Source: Tildeniella torsiva UHER 1998/13D
Lineage (GTDB): Bacteria; Cyanobacteriota; Cyanobacteriia; Phormidesmidales; Phormidesmidaceae
Direction of reading: 5' to 3'
Assembly (NCBI GenBank): GCA_019358835.1
Contig: JAHHIH010000028.1
Coordinates: forward strand, 1 to 64,000
Length of the DNA stretch: 64,000 nucleotides
A program made the translations under genes and the position numbers. The notes below the pieces were generated by a model that saw only the letters and a list, made by a program, of their open reading frames with translations, was not told the origin of the DNA and searched no databases. Below, piece after piece: positions 54,665 to 64,000 of the stretch (position 1 is its first letter; the number at the start of each line of letters is the position of its first letter).

Positions 54665-56770
54665 ATGGCTGCATTGACAACCGGCGATCGCGCAGCAGGG
54701 CTCCTAAGCTTTTTGCCCGATAGCCCCATTGTGGCCTTCACGGTGCTGCTGCTGGTGACGCTGATTATTCCGCCCATCTTTGAGCGGCTGCGGCTGCCGG
54801 GGTTAGTGGGGTTGCTGGCAGCGGGGGTACTGCTGGGGCCGAGCGTGGCCGGGCTCCTAGACCCAGCGGGGGACGTGGAAACCCTGCTGTCTGACGTGGG
54901 CAAAATCTACCTCATGTTTGTGGCCGGGCTGGAGATCGACCTCAAAGACTTTAAGCGCACCCGCAATCGCTCCCTGGGGTTTGGGTTTACCACCTTTGCC
55001 GTGCCGCTGACCGCAGGCATACTGCTGAGCCGAGTCTTTGGCTTTAACTGGATTGCAGCAGTGCTGATTGGGTCACTGCTCGCCTCCCACACGCTGCTGG
55101 CCTACCCGATCGTCATGCGGTTGGGAATTACTAAAGAGCCCTCTGTGGGGGCGACGGTGGGCGCGACAATTTTTACCGATATTGGGGCTCTGCTGGTGCT
55201 GGCTATGTGCGTCGCCGCCCAGGCAGGGGAGTTTTCGGCCCGCACGGTGGTGACGCAGCTCGTCATGCTGGGACTGTTTGCCACGGCGGTGCTGGTGGGC
55301 ATTGACTGGGCGGGCAAGCAGTACTTCAGGCGTAACGGCGATCGCGAGGGCAATCAGTTTTTATTTGTGCTGGCGGCGGTCTTTTTGGCGGCTGTAGGGT
55401 CACAGCTGATCAACGTTGACAAAATTGTAGGGGCGTTTTTGGCGGGGCTAGCGGTCAACGACGTGGTGGGCAACGGCCCGGTCAAAGAAAAAGTGGAGTT
55501 TGTCGGCGGGGTGCTGTTCATTCCCTTTTTCTTTGTGTGTATGGGTCTGCTGCTCGACCTCCAGGTGTTCGTCGAGTCGATGACCACTAATCTGGCCTTT
55601 ACCCTTGCGCTGACGGGTACCCTCATCCTCAGCAAGTTTTTAGCCGCCCTGGCCACTAAGCCCTTTTACCGATACAGCTGGACTCAAATTTTCACCATGT
55701 GGTCGCTGTCGATGCCCCAGGTAGCCGCCACCCTGGCCGCCGCCCTGGTGGGATTGCAGCAGGGCATTCTCTCAGATTTAGAATTCAACGCCGTCATTGT
55801 GATGATGTTGATCACCTCAGTGCTGGGGCCGCTGCTCACCGCCCGATTTGCCGGGCGGCTGGTGGCTCCCAAACTGGCTCGCCCTGAGACTGAGACAAAC
55901 TCACTCTGGTTTGACTACGGGTCAGCCCCTGAAAGTCGTGCAGACTCTACCATCACCGGCCCCTTTACGGTAGTAGTGCCAATCTACAACCCAATCACCC
56001 AGCGCTACCTGATTGAGATGGCCGCTCTGCTGGACAGCCACGAAGGGGGCTACGTCATACCAGTGACGGTAGCCCGTGCCCACGTGCATATGGATGACCC
56101 CAAACTGGTTACTGCCCTAGAGAACTGCCGCAAACTGCTGCAAAAAGCCGAAGCCCTGAGCCAAGAGTTCAAAGTCTAGGCTTACTCGGTGCTGCGCATC
56201 GACGACGACGTGTCAGAGGGCATTACCCGCACCGCCCGCGAGCAAAACGCTAGCCTCATTTTGCTGGGCTGGAGCCGCCAGGGTTTTAGGGCCAAGCTCT
56301 TTGGCACCCTGGTTGATGAGGTGTTTTGGTCAAGCCACTGCCCGGTAGTCGTGGCGCGGCTGCTCGCCGAACCCATCGACATTCACCGGGTGCTGGTGCC
56401 GATGAAGACCATCACTCCCCAGGCGGTACGCACGGTGCGCTTTGCCCAAATGTTTGCCGATACCCACAAGGCCCAGGTGACCCTGCTGCACGTGTGCGAT
56501 CGCCACACCCCCGAGAGTCAAGTCAAGGCTCTAGAAGCAGCCTTGACCAGAGTTATGGGCGAAGGGCCGCAAATTAGCTGGAACCTGCTCACCCTAATCC
56601 ACGACAACCCAGCGGAGATCATTCTCGAAACGGCCCAAACCCACGACATGATTGTGCTGCGATCGATGCGGCGGCGCACCGCTGGCGGTCTGGCCGTGAG
56701 CAACGTTACTCACCAGGTAATCAACGAAGCCACCTGTTCCCTAGTGCTGTTTGGCGAACCCCATACCTAG
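54665..56770 (+). pseudogene. Cation/proton antiporter with universal stress domains, split by an in-frame TAG
   Basis: A CPA2/KefB-like antiporter (about 12 membrane helices, residues 15-410) with a C-terminal tandem universal stress (USP) region. The first frame ends at TAG (56177-56179), in the middle of the first USP domain. The same frame continues without a shift to 56770 and encodes the rest of that domain (SVLRIDDDVSEGITRTAREQ and ASLILLGWSRQGF) and a second USP domain. Together it is 701 codons, the usual length for this fusion. A CAG to TAG change would explain it. The antiporter domain alone might still work; the USP domain is cut. Confidence 0.85.
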
Positions 56771-56780
56771 CCCCCAAAGC

Positions 56781-56811
56781 AAAGTCCCCTAGCCTGGGCC
56801 AGGGGACTTTT
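56781..56811. terminator. Bidirectional terminator
   Basis: AAAGTCCCCT (56781-56790) and AGGGGACTTT (56801-56810) form a perfect 10-bp stem with A- and T-tails on both strands, placed between the convergent antiporter/USP and DoxX genes. Confidence 0.85.
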
Positions 56812-56832
56812 GCAACCAGACCAAAGAATCAG

Positions 56833-57387
56833 CTAAAGCGCCGACTTGGTACCAGACTTGGCCTCATCCGAACGCTGAAATACATCTTCCAGGGAGGCTC
56901 GCTTACCGTCGGTTTGGTTGGTACGCAGCCCGTTGAGCACATTGGCCAACAGCGCATCTATCGAGAGCCGCCCACCACCATTGACCACAAAGAATAGGAA
57001 GGTGGCAGCGTAGAGGGCAGACAGCTCCAGATAAGGAATGCTGAGACCTGCCACCTTAACGTGGTGGTACATCGCTACCAGCATGGTGAACAGCAGACCC
57101 ATCGCTGCGGGACGGGTAAACAGCCCTAGCGCCACCAGGGGAGCGCCAATCAGCTCGGTAAAGGCCGCCATATAGCTGAGGGTAATGGGAAACGGCAAAC
57201 CCAGGTAGGCCACATAGGCGTTGGCAAAGCTCTCGATGTTGGCTAGCTTATCGAGACCGTTATGAATCATTACAACACCAGCAACGACTCTCAGAATTGT
57301 CCAAGAAATCTGAAAAGCGGTGTTGGTGGACTGATTGGGCTGAAGCGCAAGGCCGCCCAGGGATAGGATGCGTTGCTGAGCAATCAT
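56833..57387 (-). CDS. DoxX family membrane protein
   Basis: A 184-aa protein with four membrane helices. DoxX hallmarks are the TILRVVAGVVMIHNGLDKL first helix, FTELIGAPLVALGLFTRPAA in the middle and AALYAATFLFFVVNGGGRLSID-like end. The C-terminal 40 residues are hydrophilic. Relatives take part in thiosulfate or thiol/redox metabolism; the role here is not known. ATG at 57385-57387. A palindromic candidate operator lies 21 bp upstream. Confidence 0.9.
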   Translation of the reverse strand: MIAQQRILSLGGLALQPNQSTNTAFQISWTILRVVAGVVMIHNGLDKLANIESFANAYVAYLGLPFPITLSYMAAFTELIGAPLVALGLFTRPAAMGLLFTMLVAMYHHVKVAGLSIPYLELSALYAATFLFFVVNGGGRLSIDALLANVLNGLRTNQTDGKRASLEDVFQRSDEAKSGTKSAL

Positions 57388-57408
57388 AGTGACTAAGAAA
57401 AGTTAACG

Positions 57409-57430
57409 TCGTTATTAATTATCGTAACGA
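57409..57430. promoter_or_regulatory. Possible operator upstream of doxX
   Basis: TCGTTA (57409-57414) and TAACGA (57425-57430) are inverted repeats around an A/T-rich centre, in the 5' leader or promoter of the DoxX gene. This size and spacing suit a dimeric regulator of the MarR or TetR type. Confidence 0.35.
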
Positions 57431-57859
57431 AGTTTTAAGAGGAGTAAAGGGTCTGCTTATACCAATTTGCTCTCCCCGCCAGAAAATGTGCTTGAGGCCC
57501 AACAGCAGGAATGGCTCGACCTTCCTTGGGGCGAGGCAGACGATGATTCTTGACAGCCCCCAACTGGCTGCTGCCGAGATGCCCTACCTGAGCGAAGCCC
57601 ATCAGTGGGTTGCCGCATTCGCCATCTTGATTTCCCCTAACCCGGCAACGGCGTGAGGCGCTAGGTCAACGCCATGGGCATGGCAGTCAAATCAGGCCAT
57701 AACCCATTTATGGATCCTTAAACGCTTGACAATCAGCTCTGTTCGACCTTTCTGAGCAGCAGTGTTAACTTTTTTATCTAGTTGTCGCTCCACCTTGTGA
57801 GAGGGCGTAACGGAACTTGATAATCAATTCAGAAACGCAGATAAATCAAGGACATACCC
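57431..57859. other. Gene-poor region with possible gene remnants
   Basis: A plus-strand stretch near 57460-57560 reads in one frame as PPENVLEAQQQEWLDLPWGE before a stop, and an overlapping 37-aa frame (57543-57656, ATG to TGA) follows. Their composition is protein-like but neither has a clear ribosome binding site or a full domain, so they may be the remains of a small gene, perhaps of an antitoxin type; this is a guess. Confidence 0.3.
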
Positions 57860-58282
57860 ATGGGTTTAATTAAGTCTATTTTTGGGGCGATCTTTGGGCT
57901 GATTGGCGGCATCTTCAAGACCGTTAGTGGCTTGGTAGGTCTGGGCAAAAAGTCTGAATTTTTCATGGAGCTCGATGAATCTGACAGCAGTGCCCAACCG
58001 GAAGCCCCCGCTCTCGCCGCCCCCGCCGAAGCCAAGGCTGAGGCAGCCGCTCCCGCTAAAGCAGTTGGTAAAGCTCCGGCAAAGGCTTCAGCTAAAGCAG
58101 CAACCAAAGCTCCCGCTAAAGCTGCTCCCGCTCCTGTAGCAACAGCACCCGCTGAACCTGTACCTACCGCCTTTGCCTCTACCTACCTGACCAGCGTGGG
58201 TACGGCCCTGCCCCGTCGCCGTCGTCCCGGTCCTAGCCTATCTCCCTTTATGGATATGGCTAAGCAGGTCAAGTCCCGCTAA
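57860..58282 (+). CDS. Conserved cyanobacterial protein with amphipathic start and Ala/Lys/Pro linker
   Basis: A 140-aa protein. Residues 1-32 (LIKSIFGAIFGLIGGIFKTV) are amphipathic and probably bind a membrane, and KKSEFFMELDES follows. Residues 45-110 are Ala/Pro/Lys-rich with APAKA-type repeats and likely unfolded. The C-terminus ends in a basic PRRRRPGPSL and PFMDMAKQVKSR. I associate the N-terminal pattern with a widespread small cyanobacterial family, function unknown. It is followed by a strong bidirectional terminator. Confidence 0.75.
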   Translation: MGLIKSIFGAIFGLIGGIFKTVSGLVGLGKKSEFFMELDESDSSAQPEAPALAAPAEAKAEAAAPAKAVGKAPAKASAKAATKAPAKAAPAPVATAPAEPVPTAFASTYLTSVGTALPRRRRPGPSLSPFMDMAKQVKSR

Positions 58283-58319
58283 TCCAGCGACTCCGCCTAG
58301 GCGATAGGAATTGATTAAC

Positions 58320-58362
58320 GGTTCAGGGGTTAGGGTTGGTTGTCGGCCCTGACCCCTGAACC
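58320..58362. terminator. Bidirectional terminator
   Basis: GGTTCAGGGGTTAGGG (58320-58335) and CCCTGACCCCTGAACC (58347-58362) form a 16-pair stem (one G-T pair), followed by TTAATTTTT. It separates the convergent genes on both sides. Confidence 0.85.
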
Positions 58363-59460
58363 TTAATTTTTAGAACCTCTAGCGTCTCCTTCAACCACAA
58401 ACCGCAGCCCGCTGTATAGGTGAAAGGCCCCATCCCAGGGCGAGGGCAGCGATCGCCTCAGCTCTATCTGGTGTTCAAAGGTAGGGAGCAGCTCTATTAA
58501 GTCCAGAGCGCTCTCTCCAAACCCGCTGAAATCGGTAATTGGGGCCAGCGCGATGCGGTCTTCAAAGTAGCTTTTCATCGCCTTCCATGCGGTGCCAGCA
58601 ATCAAAGGTGACGGATACGCTGCCGCCGGGGGCAGCGGCATCGCCTCACGGTATTTATAGGTGCGATCGCACAGCCGCAGCACGCATCCACGCCCGTGCA
58701 AGTGCCAGTCCATCACCTCGCCGTAGTCCTGGGTGGCATCTTTGCGCTTGAGCTTGCCCCGCACATCTAAATCGACTACCGATTCATAAATGGGCAGCTG
58801 CCCTACCACCCACTGGGTAATATCGCCCCAGGTGAGCTGAATAGTGCCCTGCTGGCCCGCATCATTCAGACACACTACCGTCAGCTCTGGCTCCACCGCA
58901 CGAATGGCCTGCACCCGAAAGGTAGCCAGCCCCTTGATCTGACCCACCGTAGCCCACCGGGCAGGAGTGCCCTCGGCCTTAAGCTGCTCGCAAAAGTACT
59001 GCGTTTCCCCCGCTGCTCCGACCCGCAGCAGACGCCAGTGTTTGCTGGGCAGTCGGGTTCTGGCGGTGTAGGCGTCAATCTGCATGACCCGAGCTAGGCC
59101 CTGGGCCGCCGATTCGCGGCGATCGCCCGTCACCGGTTCCAGCGCCAGCACCGCCGCCGCCCCGGCCCCCGGCTGCTGCTTGGCGGCACTCAGATCGTGC
59201 TCTCGGCGCTGGGCCAGCCGATCGCGCACCCGCTGCACCCCTTCGCGCGCTGGGCTCAGCACCTTAGAATTAGCCGTGCCTTGCAGCAGTCGGGTGTACG
59301 TGATCTGAGCCTTCTCTAACTCACCCTTGGCTTCCCAGTACTGCCCCATGGCCAGCTTCAGCCACGGGTCTTGGGGCGTCTTTTGCTGCCACTGCTTAAT
59401 CAGCTGGGCTGCCTGGGTCAGCTGCTGAGCCCTCAGGGCCGCAGAAACAAGGTCGTACAT
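58363..59460 (-). CDS. TPR-containing conserved protein, 365 aa
   Basis: I do not recognise a functional family. Residues 1-60 contain a TPR-like pair (QLTQAAQLIKQWQQKTPQDP and GQYWEAKGELEKAQITYTRL). The rest is a mixed alpha/beta region including a segment about 120-250 (KHWRLLRVGAAGETQYFCEQ) and another near 270-345. No membrane helix, signal peptide or catalytic motif is visible. ATG at 59458-59460 is preferred over a longer frame. It ends against the terminator at 58320-58362. Confidence 0.75.
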   Translation of the reverse strand: MYDLVSAALRAQQLTQAAQLIKQWQQKTPQDPWLKLAMGQYWEAKGELEKAQITYTRLLQGTANSKVLSPAREGVQRVRDRLAQRREHDLSAAKQQPGAGAAAVLALEPVTGDRRESAAQGLARVMQIDAYTARTRLPSKHWRLLRVGAAGETQYFCEQLKAEGTPARWATVGQIKGLATFRVQAIRAVEPELTVVCLNDAGQQGTIQLTWGDITQWVVGQLPIYESVVDLDVRGKLKRKDATQDYGEVMDWHLHGRGCVLRLCDRTYKYREAMPLPPAAAYPSPLIAGTAWKAMKSYFEDRIALAPITDFSGFGESALDLIELLPTFEHQIELRRSLPSPWDGAFHLYSGLRFVVEGDARGSKN

Positions 59461-59564
59461 AGATGGGCAATGGAGATCTGCGCGTGGTACGACTCTAGCA
59501 TTTGCGCCAGGGCTAGACTCAGGCAACGCTCCCCTCTGGCGATCGCCGCTGCCTTAGCTATGCC

Positions 59565-60860
59565 CTATCGAGCCCCGGCATGGGACAGATCGACACTGCC
59601 AAAGTTGAGGCTGAGGGCAATATTGATGTTTTCAAACATGTTGACCAGCCAGGCCACCGTTTCGCTGGAGGCCGTTTCGTAGTGGTTAAACAAAAGCGAA
59701 AACCGCCGCTCTAAAAAGGGCCTAACCTTTTGGCAAATCAGCAAAATTCTAAGCAGCAGACCCGTGGTGTGCACCGGCCCAAGGTTGTTGATTAAGTCAA
59801 GAAATACGTAGTGCTGCCGACCGGCGCTGGGGTCAACCACCAAGAAGTTGAACAGGTTGCTGCACGTCCGCACCTTGAGAAAGTCATCCATCGGCTTGCT
59901 GTCGCTGTCAGTAAAGGTAGACAGCAGGTGGTCTTCAAGCATGGCTTTGAACTGCCGCTGGCTGTATCCAGCATCGACATCGGCAATGATGTAGTCAAAC
60001 AGGTCTTCTTTGAACTGCCGAAACGAAGCACCATGATTGTGGGTGAGCAAAAAGCGCTGGGCTCCATCGCGGTAGCTTTGGCCATGATCGCGGCGGCGGG
60101 CAAACTGCTTCAGCGACGACACCAGCTCTTTATCATTCAGCAGAGTTGGATTGTGCACCACCCGCAGCCGATCGGCAAAGTTCGTCTGGCCCTGGCTATG
60201 CAGTCGCCCGCGACGAACCCGATAGGTGACGTAGTGACTTAGGTCAACCTCAAACTTATGCTGGGCCTCAACCTGCATGTGACGCACATACTGCTGATGC
60301 TGAAGATCGCTGTCTTCAGTGACCAAACAGTGTTCATAGAGGTAGGGATAGCGGTTGATCAGCGAGCCCAATGGCACGGCTTCGGCCTGCCGATTGCGGG
60401 GCAGAGCCGAGTGGCGCGCCTCAATGATGCGCCCCAGGCGTTTGAGGGCTAGATACTGCTCCGTATCGCGGAAATCTTGGGTGACCTGGCGGAGACGCCG
60501 AATAGACCGCGATCGCGACAGTTCTGGCACCCGACCAGCGGGCACTGACTCCAGCAGTTCGATCAGAATTGGGATAGCTGGCTGTGCCTGAGTGTTGGTT
60601 TGCCAGCGGTTAATGAGAATGTGGCAGCAGCGGTTGAGAATAAACCGAAAATACTCCTCGATGTCATTACCAGCCAGCAGGCGATCGAGGGCGGCGACGA
60701 CATCGCGATCGGGGTAGCCGAACCCGTCTAGGAACAGTGCCTGAAACCGATCAATCATGGCATCAGGCGACTCAACGCCCACGCAGGTCAGCAGATGACT
60801 GTAGAGACGCTGCTCATCGGCAGTGGTAATTCGATTGTTATAGGCCGCTTTTGTCTTCAC
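59565..60860 (-). CDS. Conserved all-helical protein, 431 aa
   Basis: A mostly helical soluble protein without recognisable motif. The start is GTG at 60858-60860 (MKTKAAYNNRITTADEQ). Notable conserved-looking stretches are YFRFILNRCCHILINRWQ near residue 70 and VFLDLINNLGPVHTTGLLLR near 350. I associate this pattern with a cyanobacterial family of unknown function; no signal peptide is present. It precedes the TPR protein on the same strand by about 100 bp and may share its transcript. Confidence 0.75.
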   Translation of the reverse strand: MKTKAAYNNRITTADEQRLYSHLLTCVGVESPDAMIDRFQALFLDGFGYPDRDVVAALDRLLAGNDIEEYFRFILNRCCHILINRWQTNTQAQPAIPILIELLESVPAGRVPELSRSRSIRRLRQVTQDFRDTEQYLALKRLGRIIEARHSALPRNRQAEAVPLGSLINRYPYLYEHCLVTEDSDLQHQQYVRHMQVEAQHKFEVDLSHYVTYRVRRGRLHSQGQTNFADRLRVVHNPTLLNDKELVSSLKQFARRRDHGQSYRDGAQRFLLTHNHGASFRQFKEDLFDYIIADVDAGYSQRQFKAMLEDHLLSTFTDSDSKPMDDFLKVRTCSNLFNFLVVDPSAGRQHYVFLDLINNLGPVHTTGLLLRILLICQKVRPFLERRFSLLFNHYETASSETVAWLVNMFENINIALSLNFGSVDLSHAGAR

Positions 60861-61430
60861 CGTTTTACCGCCCTTGCCCCACCAGCAGATGTGCTCAGCA
60901 AACTAAGCCCATAGGGACTGCGATGAGAAAAACTTGAATGCTAAACTCGCTATCTAAAGTACGAACTCAAAAGATGCACGGTTTCGATGGCAGTAACAGT
61001 CCTTGGGTTCATTAAAGTCGATCGGCAACCCTGTTCGCGTCAGTTTTTACACTGGGCCGTTGTCTGCGTATCTCAAGATTACTGCGTGAATTTCCTAGTT
61101 TCTGGGATTATGTCGAGAGCGTTAACAAAGCTCTGGTAAAGTTCTTTACCCAATCATGAGGCGGTAGTGAACCCTGTAGGCTTAGAATACCCATACCCCA
61201 GGGCCATCCACCTCAAAGCCTCTGGAGTCTAGGCCATGTCTGTAGCCTGCAAACCCTATCTTTAGAAAGCTTGCCCCACTCCATCGGCAATTCTCATGTA
61301 CCCCAGCCTGGCGGGGCAAACCGCTGACGCCTGGGGTCAGAATTCCTTTACAATCAGAACACTTTTATGGCGGCACCTGGCCAAAAACTGGCGGGGTACA
61401 GGCTCGCTATCGCTGATTACCACCGACTCT
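60861..61430. other. Divergent intergenic region upstream of murF
   Basis: About 570 bp with no convincing gene. An open frame continues upstream of the chosen murF start to 61296 but is not conserved-looking. Promoters for murF and the minus-strand gene are expected here; I see no repeat or RNA. Confidence 0.4.
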
Positions 61431-62783
61431 ATGGGTTTTTCATCTCTGGCTACTCTGGCTGCAGCTATGCAGGCCCCGCTAGACCACGTGCCGCCTGCTC
61501 ACCGAGAAAAACTGGTAGCAAATATTACTACCGACAGCCGCGACATCCGTGAAAACGCTCTTTTTATCGCACTGGCGGGCAATCGCTTTGACGGCCATGG
61601 GTTTGTCGAGGCCGCGATCGCTCAAGGGGCTCTGGCTGCCGTAGTGGAGCAAGGTAAGCTCTTGCCCCATCTGCCCTGTTTACCGGTGGCCGATACCCTT
61701 GCGGCTTACCAGGCCTTAGGGCATTGGTGGCGTACCCAGCAGCAGGCCAGCATTATTGCTATCACTGGATCGGTGGGTAAAACCACCACCAAAGAGCTGA
61801 TTGCGGCGGCCCTGGGCACCCAGGGATCAGTCCATAAAACCCTGGCCAACTACAACAACGACATTGGCGTCCCGAAAACACTGCTCCAGCTTCAGCCCAG
61901 TCACGCCTTTGGCGTGATCGAAATGGGCATGCGGGGGCCAGGGGAAATTGCCCGACTGGCCCGCATTGCCGTCCCCGACGTGGCAGTGATCACCAATGTG
62001 GGAACAGCGCACATTGGCCGTCTGGGGTCAGAGCAGGCGATCGCTGACGCCAAGTGCGAACTGCTGGCTGAACTTCCACCCCAGGGCATTGCGGTACTCA
62101 ACCACGACAACGCCAGGCTCTTAGCCACAGCCGACACCGTCTGGGCGGGGCGCACCATCACCTTTGGCCTAGAGGGCGGCGATGTGCAGGGCGCGCTAGT
62201 CAATTCTCAAACCCTTGAAGTGCAGGGAGTAAGCCTACCCCTGCCCCTGCCGGGTCGCCACAATGCGCTGAATCTGCTGGCAGCGATCGCCGTTATGCAG
62301 GCCCTCAACCTCGACTGGCGGGTACTCAGCCAAGGCATTTCGGTAGAGTTGCCCAGCGGTCGCGCCCGGCAAATTTTTCTACCCAACGATATTGTGCTGC
62401 TCGATGAGACCTACAACGCCGGGGTAGAGTCGATGACGGCGGCCCTCCACCTGCTTGCCGAAACCCCAGGGCAACGACGGATTGCCGTGCTGGGCACCAT
62501 GAAAGAGCTGGGGGAGCGATCGGTCGAGCTACACCGCCAGATTGGGCAGGTTGTAAGTCATCTGGGGCTAGATACGCTGCTCACCCTGGCCGACCCTGAT
62601 GAATCCCTAGCCTTGGCGGCGGGCGCGGCGGGCGTCAAGACTGTAGGGTTCAGCGAACATGGGTCTCTGGCCCAGCATCTGCAAGGAATGCTGCAACCAG
62701 GCGATCGCGTCTTGCTCAAGGCGTCGCGATCGGTGGCCCTAGACCAAGTGGTCGAGATCCTGACAAAGTCCTTCAATTCCTAG
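61431..62783 (+). CDS. murF: UDP-MurNAc-tripeptide--D-Ala-D-Ala ligase
   Basis: A 450-aa Mur ligase that adds the D-Ala-D-Ala dipeptide to the peptidoglycan precursor. The N-terminal domain has ITTDSRDIRENALFIAL; the ATP-binding loop ITGSVGKTTTKELIAAAL lies near residue 110; the central domain has NYNNDIGVPKTLLQL and VTNVGTAHIGRLGS (about 140-200); the C-terminal domain has LLDETYNAGVESMTAAL (about 325). ATG at 61431 is used, as the frame upstream has no family similarity. Confidence 0.95.
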   Translation: MGFSSLATLAAAMQAPLDHVPPAHREKLVANITTDSRDIRENALFIALAGNRFDGHGFVEAAIAQGALAAVVEQGKLLPHLPCLPVADTLAAYQALGHWWRTQQQASIIAITGSVGKTTTKELIAAALGTQGSVHKTLANYNNDIGVPKTLLQLQPSHAFGVIEMGMRGPGEIARLARIAVPDVAVITNVGTAHIGRLGSEQAIADAKCELLAELPPQGIAVLNHDNARLLATADTVWAGRTITFGLEGGDVQGALVNSQTLEVQGVSLPLPLPGRHNALNLLAAIAVMQALNLDWRVLSQGISVELPSGRARQIFLPNDIVLLDETYNAGVESMTAALHLLAETPGQRRIAVLGTMKELGERSVELHRQIGQVVSHLGLDTLLTLADPDESLALAAGAAGVKTVGFSEHGSLAQHLQGMLQPGDRVLLKASRSVALDQVVEILTKSFNS

Positions 62784-62853
62784 GCTAAACCACATTCTCA
62801 ACCCGATCATCCCCTATAGGCTTAGGGTCAGTTTCTCATCACCATGAGGGATA

Positions 62854-63990
62854 CTAGTAGTCATACTCAGCTACTGGATTCATCGGATCGGGAGCAAAGG
62901 CCAGCCACAGCGGAAACTGAAGTAACGCTAGACTAATCACCGACTCAGCTTCATCCACCACAATAAAGGGCAGACCATTGTCAGCAGTAATGCGATCGGC
63001 CCGCTGGGCTAGAGGCTCTGGCGCATCAAACAGCATAACCCCCTGACCAGTGCCAAAATCAGCGCGAGAAATACCCAGGCAGTCTTGCAGACCCCGACGC
63101 CATTCTCCCAGGCGCTCAGGGCTGTTAGAGAGTACGAGGGTCCGCAGACGATTGCCGTAGAGGGCATACAAAATCGACAGCGCAGAGGAAGCCACCAGCA
63201 CATTTTGCAGACGGCTGCCCATACTCTTAACCGCTCCCCGTCCGCCCTGGGCAAAGAACCAGTTAGATACCCGCTCAGCATGAATCGGCTCAAAGGTGCG
63301 ACGCAGCTGCCACAGGGGGCCGTAATAGTCAGGCCGCATGCGGTACTGGTCAAGCAAGCTGCGAATACGCTCAGTTTGATCTTGAAAGGCGTTAGAGGCA
63401 AAGGCCGGCTGCCCAGAGGCAGGCTCAGCAGCTCGGCGGGGTGAAGAACGATTCACAGACCGCTCCGTCCCGAAATCGCCCCGATTGTCCATTTCCGGCG
63501 CGGCGGTAGGCCGCGCCGCTGGAGACAGATCAAGCTGCTCTGCCGCCACCGACAGATCTTGCAGACTCCCCACCAAATAGTCTTTAAAGCCCTGCACCCG
63601 CACCGCTAGGTCTTGGGATGCTCCAGCAAAGGTAGTGCGCATTTCCGCCTGAATGCGCTCTTGACGACGCTCTAGGGTCTCAATTTCCTTTTGGAGAGTA
63701 CGTTTACGCTGCTCTAGGTCTGCCGTTCCCTGCTGTACCATACGGCCAACATCAGCCTGAATTTTTTGAAACTGATCTTGGGTAAGGCGGTTATAGGTCG
63801 CTTGCAGGTCGGCAATGCTGCGCTTGAGATCGGTCTCCTGCTGGCGAAGAGCATCAATACGAGTACTCCAGTCTGACTTAAGACCCGCTGAATCGGCAGA
63901 GCCATAAGCAGAACTAGCCTCAGGACTGCCGTAGCCACTGCCACCACTCTCCGGCCCTAGGCTTGATTTCGATAGCTCCTCTGCGGTCAT
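62854..63990 (-). CDS. DUF3086 domain protein
   Basis: A 378-aa protein typical of cyanobacteria. Residues 1-40 are Ser/Gly-rich, 45-135 form a coiled coil (LRQQETDLKRSIADLQATYN), then a linker, and residues 215-372 are the DUF3086 region with YYGPLWQLRRTFEPIHAERV, RLRTLVLSNSPERLGEWRRG and FPLWLAFAPDPMNP. No enzymatic motif or membrane helix is seen. ATG at 63988-63990. Function unknown. Confidence 0.9.
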   Translation of the reverse strand: MTAEELSKSSLGPESGGSGYGSPEASSAYGSADSAGLKSDWSTRIDALRQQETDLKRSIADLQATYNRLTQDQFQKIQADVGRMVQQGTADLEQRKRTLQKEIETLERRQERIQAEMRTTFAGASQDLAVRVQGFKDYLVGSLQDLSVAAEQLDLSPAARPTAAPEMDNRGDFGTERSVNRSSPRRAAEPASGQPAFASNAFQDQTERIRSLLDQYRMRPDYYGPLWQLRRTFEPIHAERVSNWFFAQGGRGAVKSMGSRLQNVLVASSALSILYALYGNRLRTLVLSNSPERLGEWRRGLQDCLGISRADFGTGQGVMLFDAPEPLAQRADRITADNGLPFIVVDEAESVISLALLQFPLWLAFAPDPMNPVAEYDY

Positions 63991-64000
63991 AACGGCTCCA

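Noticed and set aside
1-64000. tRNA, rRNA or CRISPR loci
   Set aside because: I scanned the larger gaps for T-loop sequences and regular repeats and found none. A covariance-model scan would be needed to exclude small RNAs.

Overview
The window is chromosomal DNA of a moderately GC-rich cyanobacterium. This is shown by a phycobilisome rod-core linker (cpcG), a CheA/MCP/CheW/CheY pilus-taxis cluster with an HmpF-type coiled-coil protein, an RRM protein followed by rpsU, many small proteins of a type seen mainly in cyanobacteria, and dense HIP1 octamers (GCGATCGC). HmpF suggests a motile, probably filamentous lineage; the genus is not determined. I found no rRNA, tRNA, CRISPR array, prophage or plasmid genes.

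Layout. 1-4.6 kb (minus strand): the start of a transposase that appears to have cut off an M28 peptidase, then an SDR oxidoreductase, mnmG and a class V PLP enzyme. 5-8.2 kb: a RecB/RNase H-like nuclease and small conserved proteins. 8.2-20.6 kb: the pilus-taxis block, with hmpF divergent from pilG-pilH-pilI-pilJ-pilL; the receptor and kinase carry long acidic disordered regions. 20.7-28.3 kb: glcD, a frameshifted acetyltransferase, an ABM monooxygenase, a pentapeptide-repeat protein, a chelatase-like protein with a His-rich tail, nurA and a PEP-CTERM protein. 28.4-37.8 kb: fumC, cpcG, a PPC/TPR lipoprotein-like or secreted protein, glgB, a VOC protein, a TetR regulator with matching operators before itself and a glutathione S-transferase, and bioF. 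37.8-46.3 kb: rpsU, an RRM protein, a small Cys-rich protein, a 45-aa membrane microprotein, a class 3 lipase, and a minus-strand pair of a giant tubulin-like protein and a zinc-ribbon/periplasmic-binding protein. 46.6-54.5 kb: a UPF0182 membrane protein, an 1111-aa acidic repeat membrane protein and purB. 54.6-64 kb: a cation/proton antiporter-USP fusion split by an in-frame amber codon, a DoxX protein, conserved cyanobacterial proteins, murF and a DUF3086 protein.

How the genes fit together. The clearest functional unit is the pilus-taxis pathway: PilJ receptor, PilI adaptor, PilL kinase, PilG and PilH response regulators, and HmpF. The TetR/GST pair looks like a self-contained electrophile or xenobiotic response. 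The most open-ended unit is the tubulin-like protein followed by a membrane-anchored ligand-binding protein. Three genes show recent damage: an insertion in the M28 peptidase, a one-base loss in an A-run of the acetyltransferase, and a nonsense codon in the antiporter. Functional names rest on motif recognition by eye; no database search was run.
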